DNA of 64,000 nt from Flavobacterium psychrolimnae (GCF_003312425.1 NZ_QNUX01000004.1:1-64000), one strand, 5' to 3'. Shown: positions 15,367 through 24,895, counted from the first letter of the stretch. Numbers and translations are program-made. Notes: generated from the sequence alone by a model not told the origin.

Positions 15367-17835
15367 TTATTTTGGATTTAAAATCAATTCAATTCTTTTA
15401 ATCGCATCTTCATAATGGTACTTTGTTTCTGCATTTATAGCTCTGGTTTTAGATACTGATAAAGTGTTTTTTAAAGCACTCAACTCGCCTCTCACCAATC
15501 CTCTCAAGTCAGATTGAGCCACATTATAATAATCAGATGGACGACCGGATTTAATTTCTTCTTTCATCAAATACGCCATTCTTTCGATGTACGCCCGTTG
15601 CAAATTTCTTCTGTAAATCGTCACGTTTGATGGTAAACTAGCCTCTTTCCAAATTCCTTTGCGCATATCTCCCAATAAATTCAAGGCTTTATAATTAGTA
15701 GCTCCCATTATTTCTGCATCCATTAATCGACCTAGGCGTTCAAAACTCAATACACTATTCAAATGTCTGGCTTGTAAGTTTCGGAAACGTTCAGTGTACC
15801 CTGCATAATTTATGTTTTTTAATGTACTGACATTCACCAACCAAGTTGGAGAAGCAAATGCATTCGCTTGCAACCATTGCATCGCTTCTTGTTGTTTTAC
15901 TTTTGGTACAATATCATAAATACTTCCTTTTTGATTTGGTTTTTTAGTCGCTTCATAAACGCCTCCAATATTGGTCACAACATGACCTACATACCTACTC
16001 CAGACGCCCACCATTTCTTCGTACAACTCCTCTAAATCATCATAATTATTAGTGATATCACTCGTCCACTCCGGTAAATGAGCCGCTACATATTGCAAGT
16101 TTTTAAGTCCGTACGAACCCGCTTTCATTGAATTATTTCCGATATCTTCTGTTTGCGAAGTCGGGTCAAAACTACTGCTTTGAGATCCAAATTTATAGAT
16201 TGGATTTCCCGCTTTTTCCAAAATCCATTTGTCTAATGTGGGTACTTCAGCCTCTGGCGAAGTCATATTTGGAATGAATCTGTATCCCCAATTGGTAGCA
16301 TAATGATCGTAAGGTCCCATTTGGCGAATGAAACGCACATTTTTATCTCCGGGTTGCGCAATGTAATTAAAACGGGCATAATCCATTAAACTCGCTGCGA
16401 TTCCGTTTTTTTGAGTAAAAGCACCGTCTCTGTAATTTTCAGTGTCATACGCGCAACTTGCCCCCATATTGTGAGGAAAACCAAGAGCGTGTCCCACTTC
16501 ATGCGCAATAACCATACGCATCATTTCGCCCATTTCCTCGTCGCTGGTATTCAAAGTTCTTGCCGAAGGATTTGCTGCTCCGGTTTCTAACAAATACCGA
16601 TTTCTGTACGAACGCAAATGGTTGTGGTACCAAATAACATCACTTTCAATAATTTCTCCTGTTCTAGGATCTGAAACGCTTGGTCCAACTGCATTACGCG
16701 TTGTACTAGCCACATAACGAATCACCGAATACCGAATATCTTCCGGACTAAAATCAGGATCTTGTTCCTTTGTAGGTGCGTCCTTGGCGATAATCGCATT
16801 TTTAAATCCAGCAGTTTCAAACGGCTTTTGCCAATCTTCAATTCCTTGCTTGATGTACTTGCGTAATTTTTCAGGCGTGGCAGGATCTAAATAATAAACA
16901 ATAGGTTTAATGGGTTCTACCAGTTCACCTTTTGCGTAAGCGATAGGATCTTTGGGTTCCAATTTCCAACGGCGTATGTACGTTTTACTGTCGGATTTTA
17001 ATTCGTTGCTTCCATAATCAATTTGATTCATCGTAAACCAGCCCACTCGCGGATCTGCTAATCGGGGTTGCATTGGTTTTTCAGGCAATAAAATCATCGA
17101 TTGATTCATTTGGATACTGATTGTTTCTGAATCTGCCTGAACGGGCGGTTTTGAAGCGTTATAGGTAAAATCCTGAATTACTTCAATATTCATTGGAAAA
17201 CTTTTCATTGTATTGATAAAACTGCGGGATTCATCCAGTCCTTTTACCTTATACGTTTCTCTCATATCAGCCGATAAACCGCTAATTGATTTCACGTCGG
17301 TGGCATAAAATTTAGTCACATCAATTACCGTATTTGACGAATCTTTGCTGAACGCTACAATATCAAAAGCAAATAAAGTAGGCTCATAATTATTAGATTT
17401 TACCGAAATACTGATAGGTAAACTGTCATTAGCCACGGCACTGAATGACTTTAATTTAATCAGGATTTTATCTTGAAAACGCTCCCAAACAATCAATTGC
17501 TCGTTTGTTTCAGAACCGGCATTTACATATCCGCCGCCTAAATTAGCTGGAAGTTTAGCCAATCGACTGACCAAAAGCATGTCTTTATTCAAGTATTTAT
17601 TGGGGATTTCGAAGAAATATTTTTTATCCACTTTATGAACCATAAATAATCCATCGTCAGAAACGGCATCTTTAGTGATTACCTTGCTATATTCCTTAAT
17701 GGTGGCTTCCGGTTTCTTTTCCGGTGGCGGAACTACTGTAGCATTTTTATCTTTTTTCCTTTTGGATTGTGCAAATTGGGTGGTAGGCACAAGCATCGCC
17801 GCAGCAATTGCTGTTAAAATGAAAAATTTCTTCAT
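15367..17835 (-). CDS. Exported zinc-dependent metalloprotease (DUF5117/DUF5118 type)
   Basis: The 822-residue protein has an N-terminal signal peptide (MKKFFILTAIAAAMLVPTTQFAQ). A long beta-rich N-terminal part fits DUF5118/DUF5117. The metzincin motif HEVGHALGFPHN is at about residues 443-454: three zinc histidines plus the catalytic glutamate. The SLMDYARF segment downstream provides the Met-turn. The C-terminal about 250 residues are helical. Such proteins are common in Bacteroidetes and of unknown substrate. An exact -7 box lies 30 nt upstream of the start. Confidence 0.88.
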   Translation of the reverse strand: MKKFFILTAIAAAMLVPTTQFAQSKRKKDKNATVVPPPEKKPEATIKEYSKVITKDAVSDDGLFMVHKVDKKYFFEIPNKYLNKDMLLVSRLAKLPANLGGGYVNAGSETNEQLIVWERFQDKILIKLKSFSAVANDSLPISISVKSNNYEPTLFAFDIVAFSKDSSNTVIDVTKFYATDVKSISGLSADMRETYKVKGLDESRSFINTMKSFPMNIEVIQDFTYNASKPPVQADSETISIQMNQSMILLPEKPMQPRLADPRVGWFTMNQIDYGSNELKSDSKTYIRRWKLEPKDPIAYAKGELVEPIKPIVYYLDPATPEKLRKYIKQGIEDWQKPFETAGFKNAIIAKDAPTKEQDPDFSPEDIRYSVIRYVASTTRNAVGPSVSDPRTGEIIESDVIWYHNHLRSYRNRYLLETGAANPSARTLNTSDEEMGEMMRMVIAHEVGHALGFPHNMGASCAYDTENYRDGAFTQKNGIAASLMDYARFNYIAQPGDKNVRFIRQMGPYDHYATNWGYRFIPNMTSPEAEVPTLDKWILEKAGNPIYKFGSQSSSFDPTSQTEDIGNNSMKAGSYGLKNLQYVAAHLPEWTSDITNNYDDLEELYEEMVGVWSRYVGHVVTNIGGVYEATKKPNQKGSIYDIVPKVKQQEAMQWLQANAFASPTWLVNVSTLKNINYAGYTERFRNLQARHLNSVLSFERLGRLMDAEIMGATNYKALNLLGDMRKGIWKEASLPSNVTIYRRNLQRAYIERMAYLMKEEIKSGRPSDYYNVAQSDLRGLVRGELSALKNTLSVSKTRAINAETKYHYEDAIKRIELILNPK

Positions 17836-17864
17836 TTAATGGTTATTTAGTGGTTAATCAATAT

Positions 17865-17872
17865 CAAAAATA
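17865..17872 (-). promoter_or_regulatory. -7 box of the metalloprotease gene
   Basis: The minus strand reads TATTTTTG, an exact TANNTTTG, about 30 nt before the start codon. A TTTG at 17890-17887 is only 14 nt away, shorter than usual. Confidence 0.45.
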
Positions 17873-17980
17873 TATTTTAGTGTCAGCAAATTGAATAGTA
17901 TTCATTGGTTTAACTTTTAATTAACAAACGTTGATTACTTTTTAGGCGATTTTTTAATTCTAGCTCATATTTCGACTCAT

Positions 17981-18011
17981 TTTAGTTACAACCCTTTTTT
18001 TATTACATTTG
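17981..18011 (+). promoter_or_regulatory. Promoter upstream of the PhoD-like gene
   Basis: TTTA (17981-17984), 19 nt, TACATTTG (18004-18011). It implies a leader of about 120 nt containing a small AATTGC/GCAATT hairpin near 18042-18058. The rest of the 17836-18136 gap shows nothing further. Confidence 0.55.
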
Positions 18012-18136
18012 GAAATACATTTTTTTGGAATTTATACGAAGAATTGCAGTCGGCAATTAAATTAAATGGAAACTGGAAATTCTTTAGGGAACAACTTTTC
18101 TTTGTAGAGAAACTTTAAAACACTAAAAATTAAATT

Positions 18137-19198
18137 ATGATTCTAAATAATCTCTTCAAAAAATCCGTACTATTTATAGCTATCCTACTAGTATCATTGA
18201 ATAGTTTTTCGCAAAAAAACATCTCAAAAATTGCTTTCGGATCATGTTCGAACCAAAGTAATCCCTTACCTATTTTTGATGTTGTGGTAAAACACCAACC
18301 TGATTTATTTGTATTTCTAGGCGACAACATTTACGGAGATACAGACAATATGAATACGCTGCAATCTAAATACGATCGATTAGCGGCTAAACCTACTTTT
18401 CAAAATTTGAAAAAAAATGTACCTATTATTGCTATTTGGGACGATCACGATTACGGACAAAATGATGCGGGTCGGCATTATCCCAAAAAAGCGGAATCTA
18501 AAGAACTATTCTTGAAATTTTTTGATGAACCTGCAGCTTCCGAAAGACGTAAGCATTGCGGAATATACACGTCCTATATGTATGAAAACAAAGGTAAAAA
18601 AGTACAAATTATCTTGTTAGACAACCGCACTTTCAGAGATAATTACAAGAAATATAACGACGAAGTTAAGGATGATAAGCGGTATTTCTACTCTTTGGAT
18701 TATGCGCCAATACAAAACCCCGACTCGACCTATTTAGGAGCTGCTCAATGGAAATGGCTGGAAGCAGAATTGCAAAAACCCGCTGATGTCAGACTGATTG
18801 GTTCAGGATCGCAATTTGGAATTGAATACAACGGTTACGAAGGCTGGGCTAATTTTCCGCTGGAGCAAAAAAGATTCTTAAACCTTATCAAGAAAACGAA
18901 GGCAAACTGTGTTTTGTTTTTAACGGGTGACGTGCATTATGGGGAAATCTCTAAACTTGCGGAACCCGGGCTGTATCCTATTTACGACTTTACCTCAAGC
19001 GGACTTTCCTCTACTTGGCATTTTGCAACACCCAACAAAAATAGAATTGAAGGCCCTATTATGGAAAACCATTTTGGTTTATTAACGATAGACTGGAAAA
19101 AGAAAATCCCACAAATAAAAATGGAAATTTGGGATGTTAATGACAATCAACGTGCAGAATACACGATTGGGTTGGATGAAATTAGTTTTAAGAAATAG
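18137..19198 (+). CDS. Exported PhoD-like metallophosphatase
   Basis: The 353-residue protein has an N-terminal hydrophobic signal (KKSVLFIAILLVSLNSFSQ). Calcineurin-like metal motifs are FGSCSNQ near residue 35, FLGDNIYGD near 60-68, IWDDHDYGQND near 98-108 and LTGDVHYGE near 258. These match the PhoD alkaline phosphatase/phosphodiesterase family that binds Ca/Fe. The protein is shorter than classic PhoD (over 500 residues) because the N-terminal beta-sandwich is missing, as in many Bacteroidetes homologues. It probably releases phosphate from extracytoplasmic esters. No Pho-box-like site was recognised. Confidence 0.87.
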   Translation: MILNNLFKKSVLFIAILLVSLNSFSQKNISKIAFGSCSNQSNPLPIFDVVVKHQPDLFVFLGDNIYGDTDNMNTLQSKYDRLAAKPTFQNLKKNVPIIAIWDDHDYGQNDAGRHYPKKAESKELFLKFFDEPAASERRKHCGIYTSYMYENKGKKVQIILLDNRTFRDNYKKYNDEVKDDKRYFYSLDYAPIQNPDSTYLGAAQWKWLEAELQKPADVRLIGSGSQFGIEYNGYEGWANFPLEQKRFLNLIKKTKANCVLFLTGDVHYGEISKLAEPGLYPIYDFTSSGLSSTWHFATPNKNRIEGPIMENHFGLLTIDWKKKIPQIKMEIWDVNDNQRAEYTIGLDEISFKK

Positions 19199-19298
19199 CA
19201 GTTTTGCGAGAATAAATTATTATCAAACCTACATATTTAGTTTTAATTAAAATTATTTACTTAAAGTTAATAATTCCTGAATTTCAAAAAAAATTTAT

Positions 19299-19829
19299 CT
19301 ACAAAACACGTATCGCTTTTACAAATCTACGTGTATAACCAGGCTTTTTTAAACTGGTTATCACCACTTTCATTTCACGACCTGAGGTAGAATGAATAAA
19401 ATCACTTTCCATTCCTTTTGGATTTGTTACAATGCCCATATGGCCGATAACATTTCTGGTAGGACTCAAAAACAACAGAATATCACCTTTTTTCACATCG
19501 GAAATTGGGATTTCTTTACCAAAATTCTCAAATTGCGACGAGCTGCGTGGAACCTTAATTTTAAAATTATTATATACATAATAAACAAATCCGGAACAGT
19601 CGAAACCATTCTTACTACAGCCAGCTGCTACATAAGGTGTTCCTAATAATCCCATTCCAAAATTGACAATGTTGTCTCCCAAATACGTGTTATTGTCAAT
19701 TGGATCTACCAAGGTATCTTTGACAATAGTTTCATTTTTTTGGGATGAAAACCCACCCGTTTTAGATGAAACATACGCAATACTGCCTAAAACAAGTACC
19801 GATAAACCAATAAACAGTGTCAATTTCAT
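19299..19829 (-). CDS. NlpC/P60 family cell-wall peptidase (C40)
   Basis: This is 176 residues with an N-terminal membrane or signal segment (MKLTLFIGLSVLVLGSIAYVSS) and a C-terminal NlpC/P60 domain. The catalytic Cys lies in NGFDCSGFVYYVY, the His in IGHMGIV, and the third polar residue in FIHSTSG. Such enzymes cut gamma-glutamyl-diaminopimelate peptide bonds in peptidoglycan. An in-frame ATG at 19853 would add eight residues. I prefer 19829 because a TAATTTTG box (19859-19866, minus) ends only 6 nt before 19853, but this is not decisive since TAGATTTG at 19963-19970 could be used instead. Confidence 0.85.
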   Translation of the reverse strand: MKLTLFIGLSVLVLGSIAYVSSKTGGFSSQKNETIVKDTLVDPIDNNTYLGDNIVNFGMGLLGTPYVAAGCSKNGFDCSGFVYYVYNNFKIKVPRSSSQFENFGKEIPISDVKKGDILLFLSPTRNVIGHMGIVTNPKGMESDFIHSTSGREMKVVITSLKKPGYTRRFVKAIRVL

Positions 19830-20141
19830 GGTATTTATATTTTTAAATTTCATAGTGACAAAATTAAATTAGCATCCTTTAAGTTTATATGATGGGAATC
19901 CCTGTCTCTGTATTTCATAATTGAAACAGTAAGATTATGGAATCCCAAAAAGTTCACGTTTACAAATCTAACTAATTTATATCATTTGAAATGAAAACGA
20001 AGGTAAAAGCCCAAAAGCTAAAAGGCAAACAATAAACATACCAAAAAACCTATAGTATAATAATCTTTGTGTGCCTTTATATACAAGTAATACAAATTAC
20101 TTTCCACAAAAAAAGCCCCAATTTCGGGGCTTTTCATATTT
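19830..20141. other. Intergenic region upstream of the NlpC/P60 gene
   Basis: It contains -7-like boxes on the minus strand at 19859-19866 and 19963-19970, and a terminator at 20111-20134. AAAAGGCA and TGCCTTT near 20020-20080 could pair over a long loop. I see no gene or RNA in the rest. Confidence 0.5.
20111..20134 (-). terminator. Intrinsic terminator after the rluD-type gene
   Basis: AAAAGCCCC (20111-20119) pairs with GGGGCTTTT (20126-20134), with a 6-nt loop. The preceding A-run becomes the T-tract for the minus-strand operon that ends at 20142. Confidence 0.85.
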
Positions 20142-21188
20142 TTATTCATCTACTTCGTCTGTACCATGGGATTTAGAATAGCCTCTCCATTTCTCGATGC
20201 AATCCTGCAAATCCTGCGGAAGTTCCGTATCAAAACGCATCATCTCACCGGTTGTAGGATGCACAAAACCCAATGTTTTAGCGTGTAAAGCCTGTCTTGG
20301 CAATGCTTTGAAACAGTTGTCAATAAACTGCTTGTATTTTGTAAACGTAGTTCCTTTTAAAATCAAATGACCGCCATAACGCTCGTCATTAAATAAAGGA
20401 TGTCCTATGTGTTTTAAATGCGCACGAATCTGATGTGTTCTTCCAGTTTCCAGTTGACACGAAATCAACGTAACGTATCCAAAACGTTCCAATACTTTGT
20501 AATGCGTCACGGCAGGTTTCCCTATTTCGGGATCAGCAAAAACCGCCATTTGCATGCGATCTTTCAAGTGTCTTGCTAAGTTTCCTTCAATCGTTCCTTT
20601 ATCAGCCACTACATTTCCCCAAACTAAAGCGACATACTCTCTTTCGGACGTTTTCGCTTCAAATTGTTTGGCCAGATGCGTCATCGCCGCTTCCGTTTTG
20701 GCAATCACCAATAAACCCGAAGTGTCTTTATCAATTCGATGCACTAATCCGGGACGTTCGCTGCTGTTCATTGGCAAATTATCAAAATGATACGCCAACG
20801 CATGCACTAAAGTTCCGGTATAATTACCGTGACCGGGATGCACCACCATTCCTGGCAATTTGTTTATCAACAACAATGTTTCATCTTCGTAAACAATATC
20901 AAGCGGAATATTCTCCGGAATAATATGATTTTCATAAGGAGGATGCGTAAGCATAACGCGAACCACATCATTGGCTTTTACCTTGTAATTTGACTTTACT
21001 GTAGCGTCGTTTACAAAAATATTCCCTTCGGTAGCTGCAGTTTGTATTTTGTTGCGAGTCGCATTTTGAATAAGGCTCATCAAGTATTTATCAATTCGCA
21101 AGGACGCTTGGCCTTTAGGAACTTCAAACCTGAAATGTTCAAATAACTCGTCTTCTAAATCTATTGTATCTATATTATTGTTCATCAA
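20142..21188 (-). CDS. RluA/RluD family pseudouridine synthase
   Basis: The 348-residue protein has an N-terminal S4 RNA-binding domain (about 25-85: SLRIDKYLMSLIQNATRNKIQ) and a pseudouridine synthase domain with the motif HRIDKDTSGLL, where D153 is the catalytic aspartate. The later GRTHQIRAHL segment is also family-specific. The best-known equivalent is RluD, which modifies helix 69 of 23S rRNA, but RluA-family targets cannot be told from sequence alone. It overlaps the PASTA gene by 14 nt and is probably translationally coupled to it. Confidence 0.9.
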   Translation of the reverse strand: MMNNNIDTIDLEDELFEHFRFEVPKGQASLRIDKYLMSLIQNATRNKIQTAATEGNIFVNDATVKSNYKVKANDVVRVMLTHPPYENHIIPENIPLDIVYEDETLLLINKLPGMVVHPGHGNYTGTLVHALAYHFDNLPMNSSERPGLVHRIDKDTSGLLVIAKTEAAMTHLAKQFEAKTSEREYVALVWGNVVADKGTIEGNLARHLKDRMQMAVFADPEIGKPAVTHYKVLERFGYVTLISCQLETGRTHQIRAHLKHIGHPLFNDERYGGHLILKGTTFTKYKQFIDNCFKALPRQALHAKTLGFVHPTTGEMMRFDTELPQDLQDCIEKWRGYSKSHGTDEVDE

Positions 21189-21801
21189 CTGGTATTTCTT
21201 CTTCTATTGGTGCTACAAGCGTATCGGCAGCATTTTCCTCTTCTTCGTAACTCATTTTTCCGTCTCCTAAAACCAAATCAATTTTGGATGATTTCAAGAC
21301 TCTGTCCCCTGCTTTCAGATTTCTTCCTTTGAAACGCATTTCCAAAACCATGTCTTTTCCAAGATTTGGAACATACGTAACCGATCCTTCTTCAAGTCCT
21401 AAAGCTTTCAAAGTCGGTACCGCTTCACGATATGTTTTATTCACTAAATCAGGAATTCGAACAGATGAAAATCCTGAAGTATTTATTTTTATATATATTT
21501 TTCGTCCTACTTTTACCTTTGTGCCCGGGGTTGGATCTTGCTCTACCACACTGTATTGCGGAAAATCACTTCTATAATCTACACTATCCAAAAGCACATA
21601 ATCTAAATCCAACTCGTCCAGCTTTTCTTCCACTTGCTCTTCAGTCAATTTACTCAAATTGGGAACTTCAATTTCATGTCCATGATCTGTTGTAAAAGTC
21701 AACCAATGCATAAACAAATAGCCCAAAGCAGCAATAATGGCAATTGCAATTAATACTTGTACAAAAAAGACACGGCTGGTAAGATACTTACGTAAACTCA
21801 T
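21175..21801 (-). CDS. Membrane-anchored PASTA domain protein
   Basis: This is 208 residues with a short cytoplasmic N-terminus, one membrane segment at about 9-32 (FFVQVLIAIAIIAALGYLFMHWL) and at least two PASTA repeats outside (IEVPNLSKLTEEQVEEKL; VRIPDLVNKTYREAVPTLKALG). PASTA domains bind peptidoglycan fragments or beta-lactams, and no kinase or transpeptidase domain is fused here. The start at 21801 is preferred because a TATCTTTG box (21822-21829) lies inside the longer reading frame that reaches 21846. It is co-transcribed with the RluD-type gene and divergent from ddl, which links it to cell-wall growth. Confidence 0.87.
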   Translation of the reverse strand: MSLRKYLTSRVFFVQVLIAIAIIAALGYLFMHWLTFTTDHGHEIEVPNLSKLTEEQVEEKLDELDLDYVLLDSVDYRSDFPQYSVVEQDPTPGTKVKVGRKIYIKINTSGFSSVRIPDLVNKTYREAVPTLKALGLEEGSVTYVPNLGKDMVLEMRFKGRNLKAGDRVLKSSKIDLVLGDGKMSYEEEENAADTLVAPIEEEIPVDEQ

Positions 21802-21821
21802 AAATTTATTTTTATATGCGG

Positions 21822-21829
21822 CAAAGATA
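21822..21829 (-). promoter_or_regulatory. -7 box of the PASTA-rluD operon
   Basis: The minus strand reads TATCTTTG, exact TANNTTTG, 21 nt before the start at 21801. Confidence 0.55.
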
Positions 21830-21876
21830 AAGCTATTTCGTTCCAAAAAAAATGATAATTTTGTTTAATGCTTTTT

Positions 21877-21959
21877 GGAGCTATTTCCCGCTATTCGTTG
21901 CAATCTTTTTATCCGCCGAAAAGGCTGATAAAAAGGATTTCCACTACTATCGGGGCTAG
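21877..21959 (+). repeat. Dispersed ~80-bp intergenic repeat, copy A
   Basis: This copy begins GGAGCTATTTCCCGCT and ends ATCGGGGCTAG. It holds a central hairpin, ATCTTTTTATC (21903-21913) with GATAAAAAGGAT (21927-21938), carrying one bulged base. It matches copies B (48768-48846) and C (51236-51318, opposite strand) along its whole length. It sits between the divergent PASTA and ddl genes. Confidence 0.8.
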
Positions 21960-22019
21960 AATCTAGTGTTAAAATCACCTTATTATTTATTCGAACAACT
22001 AAGAACAAAACGATACAAA

Positions 22020-22994
22020 ATGAAAAACATTGCCATCATCATGGGCGGATATTCCAGCGAGTATAAAATCTCACTCATCAGCGGAAACGTCGTATATCAA
22101 TTTCTGGACAAAACGAAATACAACGGATTCCGAATCCATATTTTTAAAGAAAAATGGGTTTATGTTGATGCTAACGACTCCGAATTCCCTATTGATAAAA
22201 ATGATTTTTCAGTAACTGTTGATGGTAACAAAATCACTTTCGACTGTGTTTTCAACGCCATTCACGGAACTCCCGGCGAAGATGGATTGATGCAGGCGTA
22301 CTTCGAATTATTGCATATTCCACAAACATCTTGCGATTATTACCAAGCGGCTTTAACGTTCAACAAACGTGATTTATTATCGGTTTTAAAACCATACGGC
22401 ATAAAAACCGCCACTTCCTATTACTTAAACAAAGGCGATTTGATCAATACGGACGAAATTGTCGCTAAAGTAGGTTTGCCTTGTTTTGTGAAACCCAATA
22501 AAGCCGGTTCCAGTTTTGGAATTTCAAAAGTTAAAACTGCTGCCGAATTGCCAATCGCAATAGAAGTTGCTTACAAAGAAGACAACGAAATCATCATCGA
22601 AAGTTTCCTGGATGGTACCGAAGTTTCTGTTGGAGTCATCAATTACAAAGGAAAAGTAACCGTTTTACCGATAACTGAAATAGTTTCTGACAATGATTTC
22701 TTCGATTACGAAGCCAAATATTTAGGTAAATCACAAGAAATCACACCGGCAAGAATTTCAGATGAAATGACACAAAAAGTGAGCGAAATAGCCAAACGTG
22801 CTTACGAGGTCCTCAAAATGAAAGGTTTCTCCCGAAGCGAATTTATATTGGTAAACGGAGAACCACACATGTTGGAAATGAACACCATTCCAGGATTAAC
22901 AACGGAAAGTTTGATTCCGCAACAAGCCAAAGCCGCCGGAATTTCATTAGAAGATTTATTTACTAATGCGATAGAATTGGCATTAAATAACTAA
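22020..22994 (+). CDS. ddl: D-alanine--D-alanine ligase
   Basis: This is 324 residues from the ATG at 22020 (MKNIAIIMGGYSSEYKISLISG), the standard Ddl N-terminus; an in-frame GTG at 21966 is less likely. ATP-grasp features are present: HGTPGEDGLMQAYFELLHIPQTS at about residues 80-102, CFVKPNKAGSSFGISKV, and the C-terminal LEMNTIPGLTTESLIPQQAKAAG. It makes D-Ala-D-Ala for peptidoglycan in the cytoplasm. It is followed 9 nt later by a DUF421 gene and then coaD, a likely operon. Confidence 0.95.
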   Translation: MKNIAIIMGGYSSEYKISLISGNVVYQFLDKTKYNGFRIHIFKEKWVYVDANDSEFPIDKNDFSVTVDGNKITFDCVFNAIHGTPGEDGLMQAYFELLHIPQTSCDYYQAALTFNKRDLLSVLKPYGIKTATSYYLNKGDLINTDEIVAKVGLPCFVKPNKAGSSFGISKVKTAAELPIAIEVAYKEDNEIIIESFLDGTEVSVGVINYKGKVTVLPITEIVSDNDFFDYEAKYLGKSQEITPARISDEMTQKVSEIAKRAYEVLKMKGFSRSEFILVNGEPHMLEMNTIPGLTTESLIPQQAKAAGISLEDLFTNAIELALNN

Positions 22995-23003
22995 CTTTTC
23001 ATT

Positions 23004-23696
23004 ATGACAGAAATCTTTGAATGGAACCGATTATTATACAATGATTTACCAGAATCCTTTCTTTTAGAAGTTATTTTCCGTTCCACCATAATGTTTACAG
23101 TTTTACTATTGACATTAAAAGTGGCTGGAAAACGTGGCGTAAAACAATTATCGGTATTTGAAACAGTCATCATAATTGCTTTGGGATCAGCAGCCGGAGA
23201 TCCTATGTTTTATGAAGAAGTTGGAATCATTCCACCCATAACCGTATTTCTTGTCATTATCCTTTTGTACCGATTAGTAACTTGGCTCACCGGAAAAAGT
23301 AAACGATTTGAGGAGTTTATAGAAGGAAAAACCGAATGCATCATCAGCGAAGGAAAATTTTCAATTGCTACCTTTAAAAAAGAAAGTCTGGCTCAAGATG
23401 AATTCTTTTCAGAACTCCGTTTGAAATCAATAGAGCATTTAGGACAGGTAAAAAATGCCTTTATGGAAACCAGTGGCGAAATCAGTGTTTTCTACTATGA
23501 AGACCACGATGTTCAACCAGGATTACCAATTTTACCTTTTTTATTTAAACTCAAAAGTAAAACGATTCCAGCAGAAGGTATTTATTCCTGCACCTTTTGT
23601 GGCAATACGGAAAGTCACAAACAAGGAAATGCACTGTGCAGCGTTTGTGCAAAATCGGAATGGGTCCAAGCCATACAAACACTTCGAAAAACCTAA
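23004..23696 (+). CDS. DUF421 membrane protein with a C-terminal zinc-ribbon-like tail
   Basis: The 230-residue protein has two or three N-terminal membrane segments (about 22-42, 52-68 and 75-95). The DUF421 (YetF/YcaP) domain follows, with the conserved RFEEFIEGKTECIISEGK and DEFFSELRLKSIEHLGQVKNAFMETSGEISVF blocks. The odd part is the tail: C196xxC199 and C212xxC215, spaced like a small zinc ribbon, which ordinary DUF421 proteins do not have as far as I know. Function is unknown. Its position between ddl and coaD suggests co-transcription rather than function. Confidence 0.85.
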   Translation: MTEIFEWNRLLYNDLPESFLLEVIFRSTIMFTVLLLTLKVAGKRGVKQLSVFETVIIIALGSAAGDPMFYEEVGIIPPITVFLVIILLYRLVTWLTGKSKRFEEFIEGKTECIISEGKFSIATFKKESLAQDEFFSELRLKSIEHLGQVKNAFMETSGEISVFYYEDHDVQPGLPILPFLFKLKSKTIPAEGIYSCTFCGNTESHKQGNALCSVCAKSEWVQAIQTLRKT

Positions 23697-23736
23697 TTGA
23701 ACAAAACATAAGCTCGATTTAATTATATCTTATACA

Positions 23737-24192
23737 ATGAGAAAAGCCATATTTCCGGGATCTTTTGACCCAATCACTTTAGGACATGAAGACATCATCA
23801 AAAGAAGCATTCCTTTATTTGATGAAATCGTAATTGCCATTGGTATCAATGCTGAAAAAAAATACATGTTTTCGCTGGAAGACAGAAAGCGTTTTATTGA
23901 AGAAACCTTCAAAAACGAACCGAAAATTTCTGTAATTACTTACGAGGGTTTGACTACTGAACTTTGTAAAAAATTGAAAGCAGACTTTATCCTGCGTGGT
24001 TTACGCAATCCAGCCGATTTCGAATTTGAAAAAGCAATCGCCCACACCAATCGCCGTTTATCAAAAATAGAAACCGTGTTTTTATTGACCGCAGCAAAAA
24101 CTTCTTATATCAGTTCCAGCATCGTCAGAGATGTAATCCGCAATGGAGGGCAATATGAAATGCTCGTTCCAGATGCAGTTCGAGTGAAATAG
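23737..24192 (+). CDS. coaD: Pantetheine-phosphate adenylyltransferase
   Basis: The 151-residue protein has the nucleotidyltransferase motif GSFDPITLGHEDII at about residues 8-21 and the C-terminal TSYISSSIVRDVIRNGG motif, both diagnostic for CoaD. It catalyses the penultimate step of coenzyme A synthesis, 4'-phosphopantetheine plus ATP to dephospho-CoA. Length is slightly short of the usual 155-165 residues but nothing essential is missing. It is 40 nt downstream of the DUF421 gene. Confidence 0.95.
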   Translation: MRKAIFPGSFDPITLGHEDIIKRSIPLFDEIVIAIGINAEKKYMFSLEDRKRFIEETFKNEPKISVITYEGLTTELCKKLKADFILRGLRNPADFEFEKAIAHTNRRLSKIETVFLLTAAKTSYISSSIVRDVIRNGGQYEMLVPDAVRVK

Positions 24193-24316
24193 TGATTAGT
24201 ATTCAGTGGTCAGTCGCAGTTTTCGGTCATTAACTGTAGATTAAAACTAAACAACAATAAAATTTGTGGAAAGCGCTGTTAAGCCGTACTTTCACCAAAA
24301 ATAAAAGCCATTAAAC

Positions 24317-24895
24317 ATGAGTATAGAAAGAGAATTAAGTAAACGCAGCGGATCTAAATGTGAACTTTGTGGTGCAACAGAAAACCTAAAAGTGTATGAA
24401 GTACTTCCTACAAAAAAAGGTGGAGTAGATGAAAGCATCATGGCTTGCAGTACTTGTATTGATCAAATGGAAAATGCAGGACATGAGGATTTAAACCACT
24501 GGAGATGTTTGAATGACAGTATGTGGAGCGAACATATTCCAGTACAAGTTGTTTCTTGGAGAATGTTAAGCCGTTTACCTAAAAATGGTTGGCCTCAAGA
24601 ATTGTTGGAGCAAATGTATTTTGATGAAGATACTTTAGCATGGGCTCAGGCAACTGGTGAAGGAGAAGATGATGAAAATAAAATTATACACCGTGACAGC
24701 AACGGAGTGATTCTTGAAATTGGAGATTCAGTCGTTTTAATCAAAGATTTGAAAGTAAAAGGTTCCAGCATGGTGGCCAAACAAGGAACTGCAGTGCGTA
24801 ACATCAGACTAGATCATGAAAACGCCGAATATATTGAAGGAAAAGTTGACGGCCAAACTATTGTAATTATTACACAATACGTTAAGAAAATATAG
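24317..24895 (+). CDS. PhnA domain protein (YjdM-like)
   Basis: The 192-residue protein has an N-terminal zinc ribbon (C15xxC18 and C44xxC47) and the C-terminal PhnA domain (about 125-190: DSNGVILEIGDSVVLIKDLKVKG). Despite the historical name, PhnA/YjdM has no proven role in phosphonate use. The middle region (HWRCLNDSMWSEHIPVQVVSWRMLSRL) is the usual extension in Bacteroidetes members. The gene stands alone, with CAGT-rich low-complexity DNA on both sides and a strong terminator after it. Confidence 0.87.
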   Translation: MSIERELSKRSGSKCELCGATENLKVYEVLPTKKGGVDESIMACSTCIDQMENAGHEDLNHWRCLNDSMWSEHIPVQVVSWRMLSRLPKNGWPQELLEQMYFDEDTLAWAQATGEGEDDENKIIHRDSNGVILEIGDSVVLIKDLKVKGSSMVAKQGTAVRNIRLDHENAEYIEGKVDGQTIVIITQYVKKI

